Origin: JADKAC01 sp964492065
GTDB lineage: Bacteria; Bacteroidota; Bacteroidia; Chitinophagales; BACL12
Direction: 5' to 3'
NCBI GenBank assembly: GCA_964492065.1
Contig: CAZBHH010000007.1
Location: 1-64,000 of the forward strand
Length of the DNA: 64,000 nt
Within the stretch, counting starts at the first letter, position 1; every line of letters begins with the position of its first letter. Made by a program: the position numbers and the translations under genes. Below are positions 42,420 to 50,331 of this stretch, one piece after another. The notes beneath the pieces were generated by a model. It was not told the DNA's origin, did not search any database, and saw only the letters and a list, made by a program, of their open reading frames with translations.

Positions 42420-43461
42420 TACTTTTTAATGTGAGGTTACACAATTTCAACAACAGGCGGGCGCCGACGTTTCCGTCCCACTCATCGTCGCCCGGGGCTA
42501 CTTCCACCAGGTCGAATCCGATGATTTTCCTGCCGGAGTCCACGAGCCGGCGCAGTAAAAACAGCGCTTCGTCCAACTCGAATCCGCCAGGTACCGGGGT
42601 ACCTGTATTGGGACATAGTTTCGGGTCTAACCCGTCAATATCAAAGCTGATATAGACTTGTTGCGGCAATGCATCGACAATCGCATCGCAGATATGTTTC
42701 CAGCTTGCGCCGCCGTGCATCTGATTTTTTATTTCACCAAAATAAAATGCAGAAATGCGATCGGGAAGAGAGGCGATCAGGTCGGTTTCCGCCTGGCACA
42801 CATCCCGCAGCCCCACCTGAACCAGTTTGGTTAATGCGGGAATCTGCAATGCATTGAACATAATGGACGCATGCGATTGCCGAAACCCTTCATAGGCTTC
42901 TCTTAAATCGGCGTGTGCATCGATATGCAATATGCCAAACTCGCCGAAATGCCTGCCGCATGCCTGCATAAATCCGAGAGGCGTACTGTGATCGCCGCCG
43001 AGCAGGCCGACGGTCTTACCGCCTTGTAACAGTGCAGTCGTCTGTTCAAACACCCATTGGCGCAAGCGGTCGCAAGCGTCGTTTATTTCAGCGAGAGCCG
43101 TCTGCATTGAGCCGTCGTTACCCGATTCCAGCAAGCGGATATAAGATGCCGCCTGATGCCGCAGCGATTCATTTTCCCGTTGCCATCGTGCGGGAATCTC
43201 CTGCATGAAGATGCCCCGCTGCCATGCGTCGGGCAGGTCGAAGTCGAACAGGTCTGTTTGTTTGGAAGCTTCCAGGATGGCGGCAGGCCCCATTGCGGCG
43301 CCTCCTTTGTAGGAAACCGTCACTTCCCAGGGAACCGGTAGAATGATGACTTCGCTTTCTTCAAAATCAAAGGGCAATCCGTACAGGCGCCCATTGTCCG
43401 CACCGAGCCCGTTCATATCAAACTGTTCGATTTTTTTCAGTTTCGACTCCGCATATTTCAT
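42409..43461 (-). CDS. Arginase/agmatinase family ureohydrolase
   Basis: A 350-residue binuclear manganese enzyme of the ureohydrolase family, which hydrolyses arginine, agmatine or formiminoglutamate. All metal motifs are intact: GLLGGDHSTPLG, HIDAHADLREAYEGF, SHASIMFNA, SFDIDGLDPKLCPNTGTPVP, and the final GFDLVEVAPGDDEWDGN. Bacteroidota proteins of this shape are usually called agmatinases, acting in putrescine synthesis, but a formimidoylglutamase cannot be excluded; I give no symbol. The ATG is fixed by a perfect -7 box four bases before it. It heads the minus-strand run redoxin-monooxygenase-MFS-flippases, by overlap of 11 bases with the redoxin gene. Confidence 0.88.
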   Translation of the reverse strand: MKYAESKLKKIEQFDMNGLGADNGRLYGLPFDFEESEVIILPVPWEVTVSYKGGAAMGPAAILEASKQTDLFDFDLPDAWQRGIFMQEIPARWQRENESLRHQAASYIRLLESGNDGSMQTALAEINDACDRLRQWVFEQTTALLQGGKTVGLLGGDHSTPLGFMQACGRHFGEFGILHIDAHADLREAYEGFRQSHASIMFNALQIPALTKLVQVGLRDVCQAETDLIASLPDRISAFYFGEIKNQMHGGASWKHICDAIVDALPQQVYISFDIDGLDPKLCPNTGTPVPGGFELDEALFLLRRLVDSGRKIIGFDLVEVAPGDDEWDGNVGARLLLKLCNLTLKSNGK

Positions 43462-43465
43462 GATT

Positions 43466-43473
43466 CAAAGATA
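43466..43473 (-). promoter_or_regulatory. -7 promoter box of the agmatinase-led run
   Basis: TATCTTTG on the minus strand, four bases before the ATG at 43461; a TTG lies 16 bases further upstream. Suggests a leaderless mRNA. Confidence 0.65.
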
Positions 43474-43513
43474 AAAGGTATTTAAAATACAACAGGTTTA
43501 TAATTAAAGTTGC

Positions 43514-43521
43514 TAAGTTTG
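43514..43521 (+). promoter_or_regulatory. -7 promoter box of the four-helix membrane protein gene
   Basis: TAAGTTTG, perfect TAnnTTTG, 25 bases before the ATG at 43547. It faces away from the box of the divergent agmatinase gene, 40 bases apart. Confidence 0.55.
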
Positions 43522-43546
43522 TTTTGCGCTTAATACGATTGGAATA

Positions 43547-43957
43547 ATGGGAGAGAGCAGTATCCGCAATACCATTAACAAAAAGAATTTTCCGTTTTAC
43601 ATGGCAGGCGCATTATTGGCGGCAGCGCTGACAGCCGTATTGTTGGCCGTTGGCGCCGGGGCAGCCAATGACGTGTTGTGGATGATCGGAGGCACGCAGT
43701 TGCTGATGTATTTAATCGCCAATGCGCTCTGTACCCTGACCGTGGATAACGTGCGGCGCTATTTGAAACGTACCGTTGTTGCGTATTTGCTGAACCTGGT
43801 TTTGATGTGCGGCGCAATCTGGTTATTCACCGGCAATTCCTTTACCGCAAGGGAAACGGTATTGCCCATTTACTGCGCACTGCTCTTCTGTTTTGCAATG
43901 ACGATTGCATTCATGTTATTTATCCGGCGGATGATTAATTTGCTGAAAGACCAGTAA
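43547..43957 (+). CDS. Four-helix membrane protein, unknown
   Basis: A 136-residue inner-membrane protein with four predicted helices: FYMAGALLAAALTAVLLAV, VLWMIGGTQLLMYLIANAL, VVAYLLNLVLMCGAIWLF and VLPIYCALLFCFAMTIAFMLF, with Arg/Lys-rich turns such as NVRRYLKRT. I recognise no family. It is 11 bases before the ATG of the short asparaginase gene, and the stop codon TAA is itself part of the next promoter box. The two may still be read from one transcript. Confidence 0.7.
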   Translation: MGESSIRNTINKKNFPFYMAGALLAAALTAVLLAVGAGAANDVLWMIGGTQLLMYLIANALCTLTVDNVRRYLKRTVVAYLLNLVLMCGAIWLFTGNSFTARETVLPIYCALLFCFAMTIAFMLFIRRMINLLKDQ

Positions 43958-43962
43958 TTTTG
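43955..43962 (+). promoter_or_regulatory. -7 promoter box of the short asparaginase gene
   Basis: TAATTTTG, perfect TAnnTTTG, six bases before the ATG at 43969. Its first three bases are the stop codon of the upstream gene. It argues for the ATG over a TTG at 43960. Confidence 0.55.
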
Positions 43963-43968
43963 CCCCGT

Positions 43969-44466
43969 ATGACAATCACTATTTTTATAACCGGCGGCAC
44001 ATTTGATAAGGAGTACGACGAGATTCACGGCAATCTGTATTTTAAGGAAACACATTTGAATGAAATATTGAGGCTGGGCAGATGCACTGTCCCTGTGCAG
44101 ATGAAGACCCTGATGATGATAGACAGCCTGTACATGAATGAAGCCGACCGCGAAAAAATCGCCGCCGAATGCGCCGAATGTGAGAATGATAAAATCGTGA
44201 TAACACACGGCACCGATACAATGGTGGAAACGGCAGAGCTGCTGGCGGGCAAACACATCGACAAGACAATAGTTCTCACCGGCGCAATGATACCTTATAA
44301 ATTCGGCAGCTCCGACGGATTATTTAATATGGGTTGTGCCCTGTCGTTTGTGCAAACTTTGCCCCACGGCGTCTATATTACCATGAACGGGCGATACTTT
44401 AACTGGAACAACGTGCGCAAAAACCGCAAAACCGGCTTCTTCGACGAGCTCTCTGAGAAGAAATGA
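43969..44466 (+). CDS. Single-domain asparaginase-like protein
   Basis: A 165-residue protein that corresponds to the N-terminal domain of L-asparaginase only. Seen: MTITIFITGGTFDKEYDEI with the catalytic Thr in TGGTF, ITHGTDTMVETAEL with the second catalytic Thr-Asp pair, and IVLTGAMIPYKFGSSD. A complete asparaginase has about 320-340 residues and its second domain supplies a subunit-interface residue, so this version must dimerise differently or be inactive. Proteins of this length are found in many bacteria, so it is not a broken gene. Function is unknown; asparagine hydrolysis is not proven. It follows a small membrane protein gene. Confidence 0.8.
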   Translation: MTITIFITGGTFDKEYDEIHGNLYFKETHLNEILRLGRCTVPVQMKTLMMIDSLYMNEADREKIAAECAECENDKIVITHGTDTMVETAELLAGKHIDKTIVLTGAMIPYKFGSSDGLFNMGCALSFVQTLPHGVYITMNGRYFNWNNVRKNRKTGFFDELSEKK

Positions 44467-44754
44467 TGCTATCTATCCCAAAAGAATTAAAGAAAATTGA
44501 AATACAATTGAATTTGTATTGGACGTACGAGATTTTAATCCGCTACACACAGTGTTGAACGATTCTGTTTATTTAAAGAAAATGAAATTATCAATCGTCT
44601 GGTAAAAGTATCTATAATGAGAAATTACTGATATCTATTGATACCATAATTGTAAATACACATTTTCAGTGAAGCCTTTTTAATCTCATAGATACAACAA
44701 TCCATTACCTGTATTCATATTTTGTAGGTCATCGGCAACCGGAAGCGCCGTATC

Positions 44755-45261
44755 TCAATTGATTTTGCCGGTGAGGAACAGCGTAACTGAAATGGCGATG
44801 ATGGCGATAAGACCCCAGATCAGTATTTTATTCAGCGACCGGTACTTCTCCATATTTTTAATAACTGAGCGATGTTTAAACAGCCGCTCGATGGAATTTT
44901 CCACATGGATAAAGCTGGTTTCATTTTTAACGATATAGTCGTATGCTCCTTCACGCATACACTCAACGGCTATTTCTATTTTGTCCTGACCGGAAATCAT
45001 AATTACCTCGGTATCGGGATAGTTCCTCTTGAGGTGTTTTAATATTTCCACGCCGTTGCGGGCTTGTTTGTCCACTGCGTCGAGGTGGTAATCGAGGATA
45101 ACAATGCCCGGTCGTTTGTCCATATTCTCATTGCATTGCTCACCTGTTTTATAGGTATAAATTTCAAAGGAAGGGTAATCGGTTTTTAAATGGTCTTCCA
45201 TCATTTGTGCATGCATGGGTTCATCATCGACAATGAATACGATTTCTTTGTTCTGGTGCAT
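44755..45261 (-). CDS. Membrane-tethered response regulator (receiver domain plus C-terminal transmembrane helix)
   Basis: A 168-residue protein. Residues 1-~125 are a complete receiver domain: acidic pair VDDEP (12-14), phosphoacceptor Asp57 in IVILDYHLDA, Ser90 in VIMISGQD and Lys112 in YIVKNE. After a short helix, KILIWGLIAIIAISVTLFL (~145-163) forms one transmembrane helix, followed by TGKIN. There is no DNA-binding or enzymatic output domain, so phosphorylation would be read at the membrane. It is the last gene of a three-gene minus-strand set with a HPt protein (22 bases upstream) and a hybrid kinase. The output partner is not in view; a downstream kinase or transporter is a guess. Confidence 0.85.
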   Translation of the reverse strand: MHQNKEIVFIVDDEPMHAQMMEDHLKTDYPSFEIYTYKTGEQCNENMDKRPGIVILDYHLDAVDKQARNGVEILKHLKRNYPDTEVIMISGQDKIEIAVECMREGAYDYIVKNETSFIHVENSIERLFKHRSVIKNMEKYRSLNKILIWGLIAIIAISVTLFLTGKIN

Positions 45262-45283
45262 GTTAAGTTTTTTTTTAAAATTA

Positions 45284-45634
45284 TTAAAAATTCTGAATGA
45301 TAGCCTGTAATTGTTCCACGGCGATGTTGCAGGTGTTTTCCAGTTCGCCGATCAGTTGGGCGATAACTTCGGGCTTTTTGCGTTCGCCGGCGTATTCTTC
45401 TATGCGCAGGACGGTTTCCTTAGCCGAGTCAATTCCCATATAGCCCAGTTGGGGTTTGAGTGAATGGGCTACCGTGCGCAACTTATCCCAGTCGGCATGG
45501 TTGTACAGCACGTGCATTTGTTGAATGGCTTCCGGTGCTCCGGAGATAAACATGTTAATATATTTCTTCATTTTTGAAGTATCGCCGCGGGTAAAGGATT
45601 CCAGGAAACGCAGATTAACAACTTGTTCGCTCAT
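45284..45634 (-). CDS. HPt domain phosphotransfer protein
   Basis: A 116-residue stand-alone histidine phosphotransfer protein. The four-helix bundle carries the phospho-His in RTVAHSLKPQLGYMG (His57), with a Lys at position +3 as in the family, and FLESFTRGDTSKMKKYINMF at the start. It relays phosphate between the receiver of the hybrid kinase and that of the membrane-tethered regulator; this is inferred from the adjacent order kinase-HPt-regulator. The gap to the kinase stop is 8 bases and to the regulator start 22 bases, so one operon. Confidence 0.88.
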   Translation of the reverse strand: MSEQVVNLRFLESFTRGDTSKMKKYINMFISGAPEAIQQMHVLYNHADWDKLRTVAHSLKPQLGYMGIDSAKETVLRIEEYAGERKKPEVIAQLIGELENTCNIAVEQLQAIIQNF

Positions 45635-45642
45635 TTTTTAAT

Positions 45643-46989
45643 TCAGTGTATTGATTTAGAAATTTTTTCAATTAATTCTTCCGTGGTAAACGGTTTGCCG
45701 ACGAAAGCATTCATACCGCTCTCATAGCATTTGTCCACCTCCGCCTTAATCACGCTCGCCGTCATGGCGATGATGGGGATGGCATTGATGGAGGCGTCGC
45801 TGTTGCTGCGTATCAGTCGTGTCGCTTCGTAGCCGTCCATTTCGGGCATTTGAATATCCATCAGCACCACGTCGTACTTGTTGGCAATGATTTTATCTAC
45901 CGCTTCTTTGCCGTTTTTCGCAATATCTACGGTTACATTTTCAATCAGTTCTTCCAGAGTGTCCACTGCCACCATCTGGTTAAACTCGTTATCTTCTGCC
46001 AGCAGGATTTTCAGGTTGGCGAGTTTTTCGGAAACCACCGGCTTGCCCTTGGGCGTCAGATGATCGGCCGACTTGTCGGAGATGCCGAAGCGGATGGTAA
46101 ATGAAAAATCGGAGCCTTTGCCCGGTTCGCTGGCGACGCTGATGGTGCCTTGTTGCAACTCGACCAATCGCTTGCTGATGGAAAGCCCCAGGCCGGTACC
46201 GCCAAACCGGCGTGTGGTGCTCGAAGTTTCCTGCGTAAAAATATTGAAGATATAATCCAGCTTGTCTGCTGCTATCCCGATACCGGTATCAATGACATTA
46301 AACTGCAGCAGTGCGTTGTGTTCCGTTTTTTCAACGCAGCTTACCCGGATGGTTATCCCGCCCTTTTCGGTGAACTTAATGGCGTTGCTCGTCAGGTTCA
46401 TGATGATCTGGTTCAGCCGGTAGGGATCGCCCACAATGACGGCGGGCACATCATCGTCGATATGGTATTCCAGCCCGATTGATTTCTCTTCGGCGTTTAA
46501 GCGAAAGGTGGTGAGAACAGTCTCTAACTGCTCTTTGATGTTAAAGTCAATTTTTTCGAAATTGATTTTTCCGGCTTCTATTTTTGAGAGGTCGAGAATG
46601 TCGTTGATGATCACCAACAGGTTATCCGACGAGTGTTTTATGGAATTGAGGTATTTGAGTTGATCCGGTTTAGGGTCTTTCTCCAGCAATAATCTCGTCA
46701 GCCCGACAATTGCATTGAGCGGTGTGCGAATTTCATGGCTCATATTCGCCAGGAATTGTTCCTTAGCCCGTTCCGAATTCTCGGCACGCACTTTTTCTTC
46801 TTCCAGTTCTTTTGTTTTTTCCTTTACTTTTTCACGCAACCATTTTTGGATGCGGCTTGACTGCGTGATGCGCCTTTGGGTAAAAAAATAAATTAAGAAT
46901 CCCAATACGACTATCAGTAACAGATCGTAAGCCCAGGTATCCTTAGTGGTTAACAGCAGGATATAGTTGATATAGAGGAGCGCCGGCAT
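45643..46989 (-). CDS. Hybrid histidine kinase with one N-terminal membrane helix and a C-terminal receiver
   Basis: A 448-residue kinase. A single hydrophobic helix (YDLLLIVVLGFLIYFFTQR, ~21-39) anchors it, followed by a basic/acidic coiled coil (VKEKTKELEEEKVRAE), HisKA with FLANMSHEIRTPLNA (His85), an ATPase domain (NLTSNAIKF, DTGIGIA, GGTGLGLSIS) and a receiver with AEDN (~331-334) and Asp378 (VVLMDIQMPEMDG). There is no periplasmic sensor; related kinases usually carry a large N-terminal sensory part, so this one may sense through the membrane or a partner. It starts the operon with HPt and the tethered regulator. A perfect -7 box lies 14 bases before the ATG. Confidence 0.9.
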   Translation of the reverse strand: MPALLYINYILLLTTKDTWAYDLLLIVVLGFLIYFFTQRRITQSSRIQKWLREKVKEKTKELEEEKVRAENSERAKEQFLANMSHEIRTPLNAIVGLTRLLLEKDPKPDQLKYLNSIKHSSDNLLVIINDILDLSKIEAGKINFEKIDFNIKEQLETVLTTFRLNAEEKSIGLEYHIDDDVPAVIVGDPYRLNQIIMNLTSNAIKFTEKGGITIRVSCVEKTEHNALLQFNVIDTGIGIAADKLDYIFNIFTQETSSTTRRFGGTGLGLSISKRLVELQQGTISVASEPGKGSDFSFTIRFGISDKSADHLTPKGKPVVSEKLANLKILLAEDNEFNQMVAVDTLEELIENVTVDIAKNGKEAVDKIIANKYDVVLMDIQMPEMDGYEATRLIRSNSDASINAIPIIAMTASVIKAEVDKCYESGMNAFVGKPFTTEELIEKISKSIH

Positions 46990-47003
46990 GTATGTTCAGA
47001 AGA

Positions 47004-47011
47004 CAAATATA
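47004..47011 (-). promoter_or_regulatory. -7 promoter box of the phosphorelay operon
   Basis: TATATTTG on the minus strand, 14 bases before the ATG at 46989. It lies in the short gap after the NRDE gene, so the phosphorelay operon has its own promoter. Confidence 0.5.
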
Positions 47012-47014
47012 TTT

Positions 47015-47767
47015 TTATTTTATGGTAAACTTAAATTTATGAAAATCCGGCGGAATAAAACTTTTTTCAATAAATACCACCTCTCCCAACCGGTTTATAC
47101 TGACGAGACTGGTGAGGCGGGTTCCGTAATTTTCCATTTCGATGAACATGGCCGATAGTTTTTTTTCCGTTTCCGGGCTCACGCCGGTGGATGGCAGGTC
47201 GCTGTCTTGCGCCGTGCGTTTGTCTGCAAGCATATTGATCATTTCATCTTCAGTGAAGCTATGGGCATCGAGCAATTGCCGGAACAACTGAGTGCTCTGC
47301 CGTATTTTTGGCCAGGGAGTATCCAGGAAGGCATTGCTCAATCCGTGAATGCCGGGTTCAACTTCCGACAGGCGATTATCTGTGTTGGCATAATAAAATA
47401 ATCGTTGCGCATCGCCGAAAATCAAGTTAAAACCGTTGTACTCGCTGCCGTGTGTGGTTAAATAACTTTGGAATTGGGGCAAGGGCAGTTCCGCATTTAA
47501 AAACATAGTGACCAGCTTGCCCCTGGAAGGTACATTTTCCCGGATATTCTGCGGGTCGCGGTAATTGGTAAGCGCAGCGAATTTCCCATCTGCTGTTATC
47601 CCCATCCACGTGCCGCCATCCTGCAGGTCTCTGCCGGCGAGAATGTGCGGATTGTCCTCCCACCAATGCAAGGCATGGGTTGGGCGTTTGTAGAATTCAT
47701 CCCGGTTGGCCACGACAATCAGCGGATAATCGATGTGGTATTTAAAAGCGAAGTTGATTAAACACAT
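47015..47767 (-). CDS. NRDE (TANGO2-like) family protein
   Basis: A 250-residue protein of the NRDE/TANGO2 family, named after ANRDEFYKRPT (~residues 20-30). MCLINFAF puts a Cys at position 2, which in this Ntn-hydrolase-like fold becomes the N-terminal nucleophile once the Met is removed. WEDNPHILAGRDLQDGGTWMG and FAALTNYRDP follow. In eukaryotes TANGO2 relates to haem/coenzyme-A metabolism; the bacterial substrate is unknown. The downstream phosphorelay operon has a separate promoter, so the two need not be co-regulated. The RlmI gene lies 28 bases upstream on the same strand. Confidence 0.88.
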   Translation of the reverse strand: MCLINFAFKYHIDYPLIVVANRDEFYKRPTHALHWWEDNPHILAGRDLQDGGTWMGITADGKFAALTNYRDPQNIRENVPSRGKLVTMFLNAELPLPQFQSYLTTHGSEYNGFNLIFGDAQRLFYYANTDNRLSEVEPGIHGLSNAFLDTPWPKIRQSTQLFRQLLDAHSFTEDEMINMLADKRTAQDSDLPSTGVSPETEKKLSAMFIEMENYGTRLTSLVSINRLGEVVFIEKSFIPPDFHKFKFTIK

Positions 47768-47795
47768 AATGGTTTAGTTCCGTATTGGGATTGAT

Positions 47796-48965
47796 TTATA
47801 AAACTTGTACAACGTAACCCTTCAGATAATTAGTTTCATCAGTGCCCCAGAGTATCGGGTGGTCGCCGGCCTGGGTGAGGTAGCGCACCTGGCGTATGGT
47901 TTTTTCCGCATCCCGGGCGGCATCCCGCAGCACGTCGTAAAAAATATGCGGCTGCATAAAATGCGAACACGAGAAAGTGAGCAGGAATCCGCCCGGTTTC
48001 ACCAGCCGCATACCGCGGAGATTTATCTCCTTATACCCCTTTATCGCCGCTTCCAAACCCTTTCTGTTTTTAGTAAAAGCGGGCGGGTCGAGAATTACCA
48101 CATCGAATTGTTTGCCCTCTTTCACCCATTGCGGCAACACATCAAAAACATTCACGGCGTCGAAGCGCATATTATCAAATCCATTCAGCGCCGCATTGTG
48201 TTTTGCAAGCGCAATGGCCTCTTCGGAGATGTCCAGCGCATGGACATGTTTTGCGCCGAAGTGAGCGGCAAACAGCGCAAACGACCCGGTGTAGGTAAAG
48301 CAGTCCAATACCTCTGCACCGGATGCGATATGTTGCAGTGCAAGCCTGTTTTCCTTTTGGTCTAAAAAGAATCCCGTTTTTTGGCTGTCGAGCAGGTTCA
48401 ATTGAAATTGTATGCCGTTCTCACGGATTGTAAATTGCGTTGCACACGGCGGCGATAAGAAACCGGTGACTTCTTCCAGCCCTTCCAGTTTGCGGATGGG
48501 CACATCGTTGCGTTCGACAACACCGGCTGCGCCGAAATCTTCGAGTAAAATTTTTGCAATTTCTCCTTTCCATCTGTCGATACCTGCAGCCAGTGTCTGC
48601 ATGACATATACATCGCCGAATTTATCTATCACCAGGCCCGGCAGGCTGTCTGCTTCGCCGAATACCAACCGGTAATTTTCGGTGTATCCAATCGCCTTCC
48701 GGTAATCTCTGCACCGGTGCAGTGCATTTTTAAAAAACACCGTATCGATTTGCGTATCGGGATTGCGGGTCAGTATGCGGCAATTGATGCGGGATTGTAA
48801 ATTGATATACCCGCGGCCGATAAATTTGTTTTTGAAATTAAAGATTTCGGCAATGCTTCCCGGCGTGGGATCGCCTGTAATCTTTTCCACTTCATTAAAA
48901 AATACCCAGGGATGGCCTTGCTCAACTCGCAGTCCCTTTCCCTTGCCTAAGTACACTCTGACCAC
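47796..48965 (-). CDS. rlmI: Class I rRNA methyltransferase RlmI-like
   Basis: A 389-residue SAM-dependent 23S rRNA cytosine-5 methyltransferase of the RlmI/RlmK type. An N-terminal PUA-like domain (VYLGKGKGLRVEQGHPWVFFNEV) is followed by an EEHEE-like middle part and the Rossmann domain with LDCFTYTGSFALFAAHFGAKH, DVVILDPPAFTKNRKGL (the DPPAF motif) and LLTFSCSHFM. The conserved Cys of FSCS is the catalytic residue. The GTG at 48965 (VVRVYLGKGKG) is preferred because the longer upstream frame runs past the divergent gene and lacks family residues. It is divergent from a UbiA-like gene 35 bases away. Confidence 0.9.
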   Translation of the reverse strand: MVRVYLGKGKGLRVEQGHPWVFFNEVEKITGDPTPGSIAEIFNFKNKFIGRGYINLQSRINCRILTRNPDTQIDTVFFKNALHRCRDYRKAIGYTENYRLVFGEADSLPGLVIDKFGDVYVMQTLAAGIDRWKGEIAKILLEDFGAAGVVERNDVPIRKLEGLEEVTGFLSPPCATQFTIRENGIQFQLNLLDSQKTGFFLDQKENRLALQHIASGAEVLDCFTYTGSFALFAAHFGAKHVHALDISEEAIALAKHNAALNGFDNMRFDAVNVFDVLPQWVKEGKQFDVVILDPPAFTKNRKGLEAAIKGYKEINLRGMRLVKPGGFLLTFSCSHFMQPHIFYDVLRDAARDAEKTIRQVRYLTQAGDHPILWGTDETNYLKGYVVQVL

Positions 48966-48972
48966 TAACTTG

Positions 48973-48980
48973 TAAATTTG
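48973..48980 (+). promoter_or_regulatory. -7 promoter box of the UbiA-like gene
   Basis: TAAATTTG, perfect TAnnTTTG, 20 bases before the GTG at 49001. Confidence 0.5.
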
Positions 48981-49000
48981 AGTGCAAGTTATCGTTTTCC

Positions 49001-49861
49001 GTGAAGAGTTTTTTTTTAAAATATGTGCATGCATTTTTCTATTCCAATATATTTATTGCAATATGCGGGCTTGCATTCTACCGCCGCGGATTGCTGTTGT
49101 ACCGGAATACGGGCCATCACCTCATCGTGAGCGGCTTTGTATTTTTCTCCACGCTGTTTACTTACCTGTTTATCCGCCTGGTTTCGGCAGATCGCATTAA
49201 AATGCACGCCGGCAGCGAGCGCAGGGATTTCCTGACTAAGGAATTTTACGGATTGGCAGCCCTTGCTATCGCCAGCGCCATCGCCTCGGGTATTTTATTT
49301 TTTATGCTCGACACATTTGTTATGTATGCGATGATAGTGCCCGGCATCCTGTCCGTTTGTTACGGCCTGCCGGTATATAAACAACACGGAGTATGGAAAA
49401 AACTGCGGGATATCGGCGTGATAAAAATTTTTATGATTGCGTTTGTATGGGCATTTACGGGCGCTATACTCCCCGCCATCCGGCCTGCGGGCTGGCATAT
49501 CGACTGGTGGTTGTTCGCCGCCGACTTCCTGTTTATTCTCGCTATTACCATCCCGTTTGATATAAAAGACATGGAGTCGGATGCATTGCACAATGTAAAA
49601 ACTATTCCCTATTACATCGGTGCCGAACTATCGTATATGTTGTCTTTTGCTTTGTTGTTTGTCGCCGGCGCCTGTTATTACTTTGCGGTGCTGTCCCTGA
49701 GTATTGCGGTGTTACCACCTTTAACCATTGCGGTAATATTAACCGGGGTAATACTGTATTTGTCCCGTTACAGCACAAACAACCTGGTGTATTTCGGATG
49801 GATAGACGGCACTATCCTGTTGCAGTATCTCTTGTTGTTATTGTACTTGCTTTGGGGTTAA
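49001..49861 (+). CDS. UbiA-superfamily-like membrane protein with only the second Asp motif
   Basis: A 286-residue protein with about eight hydrophobic helices, similar in layout to UbiA prenyltransferases. The second Asp-rich motif is present as PFDIKDMESDALHNVKTIP (~residues 185-203), but the first (NxxxDxxxD) is not: the equivalent region reads LVSADRIKMHAGSE. A true prenyltransferase needs both, so this may be a non-catalytic or altered member. The start at 49001 is a GTG. It converges on a minus-strand unknown gene, sharing the last TTAA. No quinone gene is adjacent. Confidence 0.7.
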   Translation: MKSFFLKYVHAFFYSNIFIAICGLAFYRRGLLLYRNTGHHLIVSGFVFFSTLFTYLFIRLVSADRIKMHAGSERRDFLTKEFYGLAALAIASAIASGILFFMLDTFVMYAMIVPGILSVCYGLPVYKQHGVWKKLRDIGVIKIFMIAFVWAFTGAILPAIRPAGWHIDWWLFAADFLFILAITIPFDIKDMESDALHNVKTIPYYIGAELSYMLSFALLFVAGACYYFAVLSLSIAVLPPLTIAVILTGVILYLSRYSTNNLVYFGWIDGTILLQYLLLLLYLLWG

Positions 49862-50280
49862 ATGCAATCGCAGGGAGCTGCATTTTGCAGTTTGAGTTCC
49901 GTAATCCGGTTACCATCATCGCCCGCTTCGAGCACAAAGGATACCTGCCTGCCGCCGGATGTAGTTCCCGAAAGTGCATAGCGGCTGTTGTGGCAGTTTG
50001 AAAAATCGCAACTGTTATAGTCCACATTGGCAATTGCAAATAATCCCTTTAATTCGTTGGTATCAAGTCCTTCACATTGCATGACGCAAGCTACATTTTC
50101 GGATAACCGGATATCCTCCTGCTGTAAATCGGCAAGGAGCTTTTCATCGAGTGTTTCTTTGGTAACGGCAGCGTCGCCACCTGCTTTTTCACTTCTTAAC
50201 ATGGTTCCCGCAAGGAATAAACCGCCGACTATCAGCAGGAAAATGAGTTGCTTTTTGTCAATGTGCTGGATAATTGCCAT
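49858..50280 (-). CDS. Membrane-anchored cysteine-containing protein, unknown
   Basis: A 140-residue protein. QLIFLLIVGGLFLAGTML (~11-28) is an uncleaved signal anchor, so the bulk is periplasmic. The soluble part contains five cysteines (VACVMQCEG, NSCDFSNCHN, then CDC at the end) and a small beta region RYALSGTTSGGRQVSFVLEAG with GNRITELKL. Pairing of the cysteines could stabilise it or bind a metal. I recognise no family. Its stop overlaps the UbiA-like stop by four bases. The ATG at 50280 is preferred over a TTG 15 bases upstream. It is divergent from bioB with a short gap. Confidence 0.65.
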   Translation of the reverse strand: MAIIQHIDKKQLIFLLIVGGLFLAGTMLRSEKAGGDAAVTKETLDEKLLADLQQEDIRLSENVACVMQCEGLDTNELKGLFAIANVDYNSCDFSNCHNSRYALSGTTSGGRQVSFVLEAGDDGNRITELKLQNAAPCDCI

Positions 50281-50288
50281 AACTCGTT

Positions 50289-50318
50289 TTTGCAAAGTTA
50301 CACAAGTGCTTAACTTTA
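50289..50318 (+). promoter_or_regulatory. Promoter of bioB
   Basis: TTTG at 50289-50292, an 18-base spacer and TAACTTTA at 50311-50318 (one mismatch to TAnnTTTG), 13 bases before the bioB ATG. No BirA-like operator palindrome is apparent around it. Confidence 0.5.
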
Positions 50319-50331
50319 CCCAAAATCAGAT

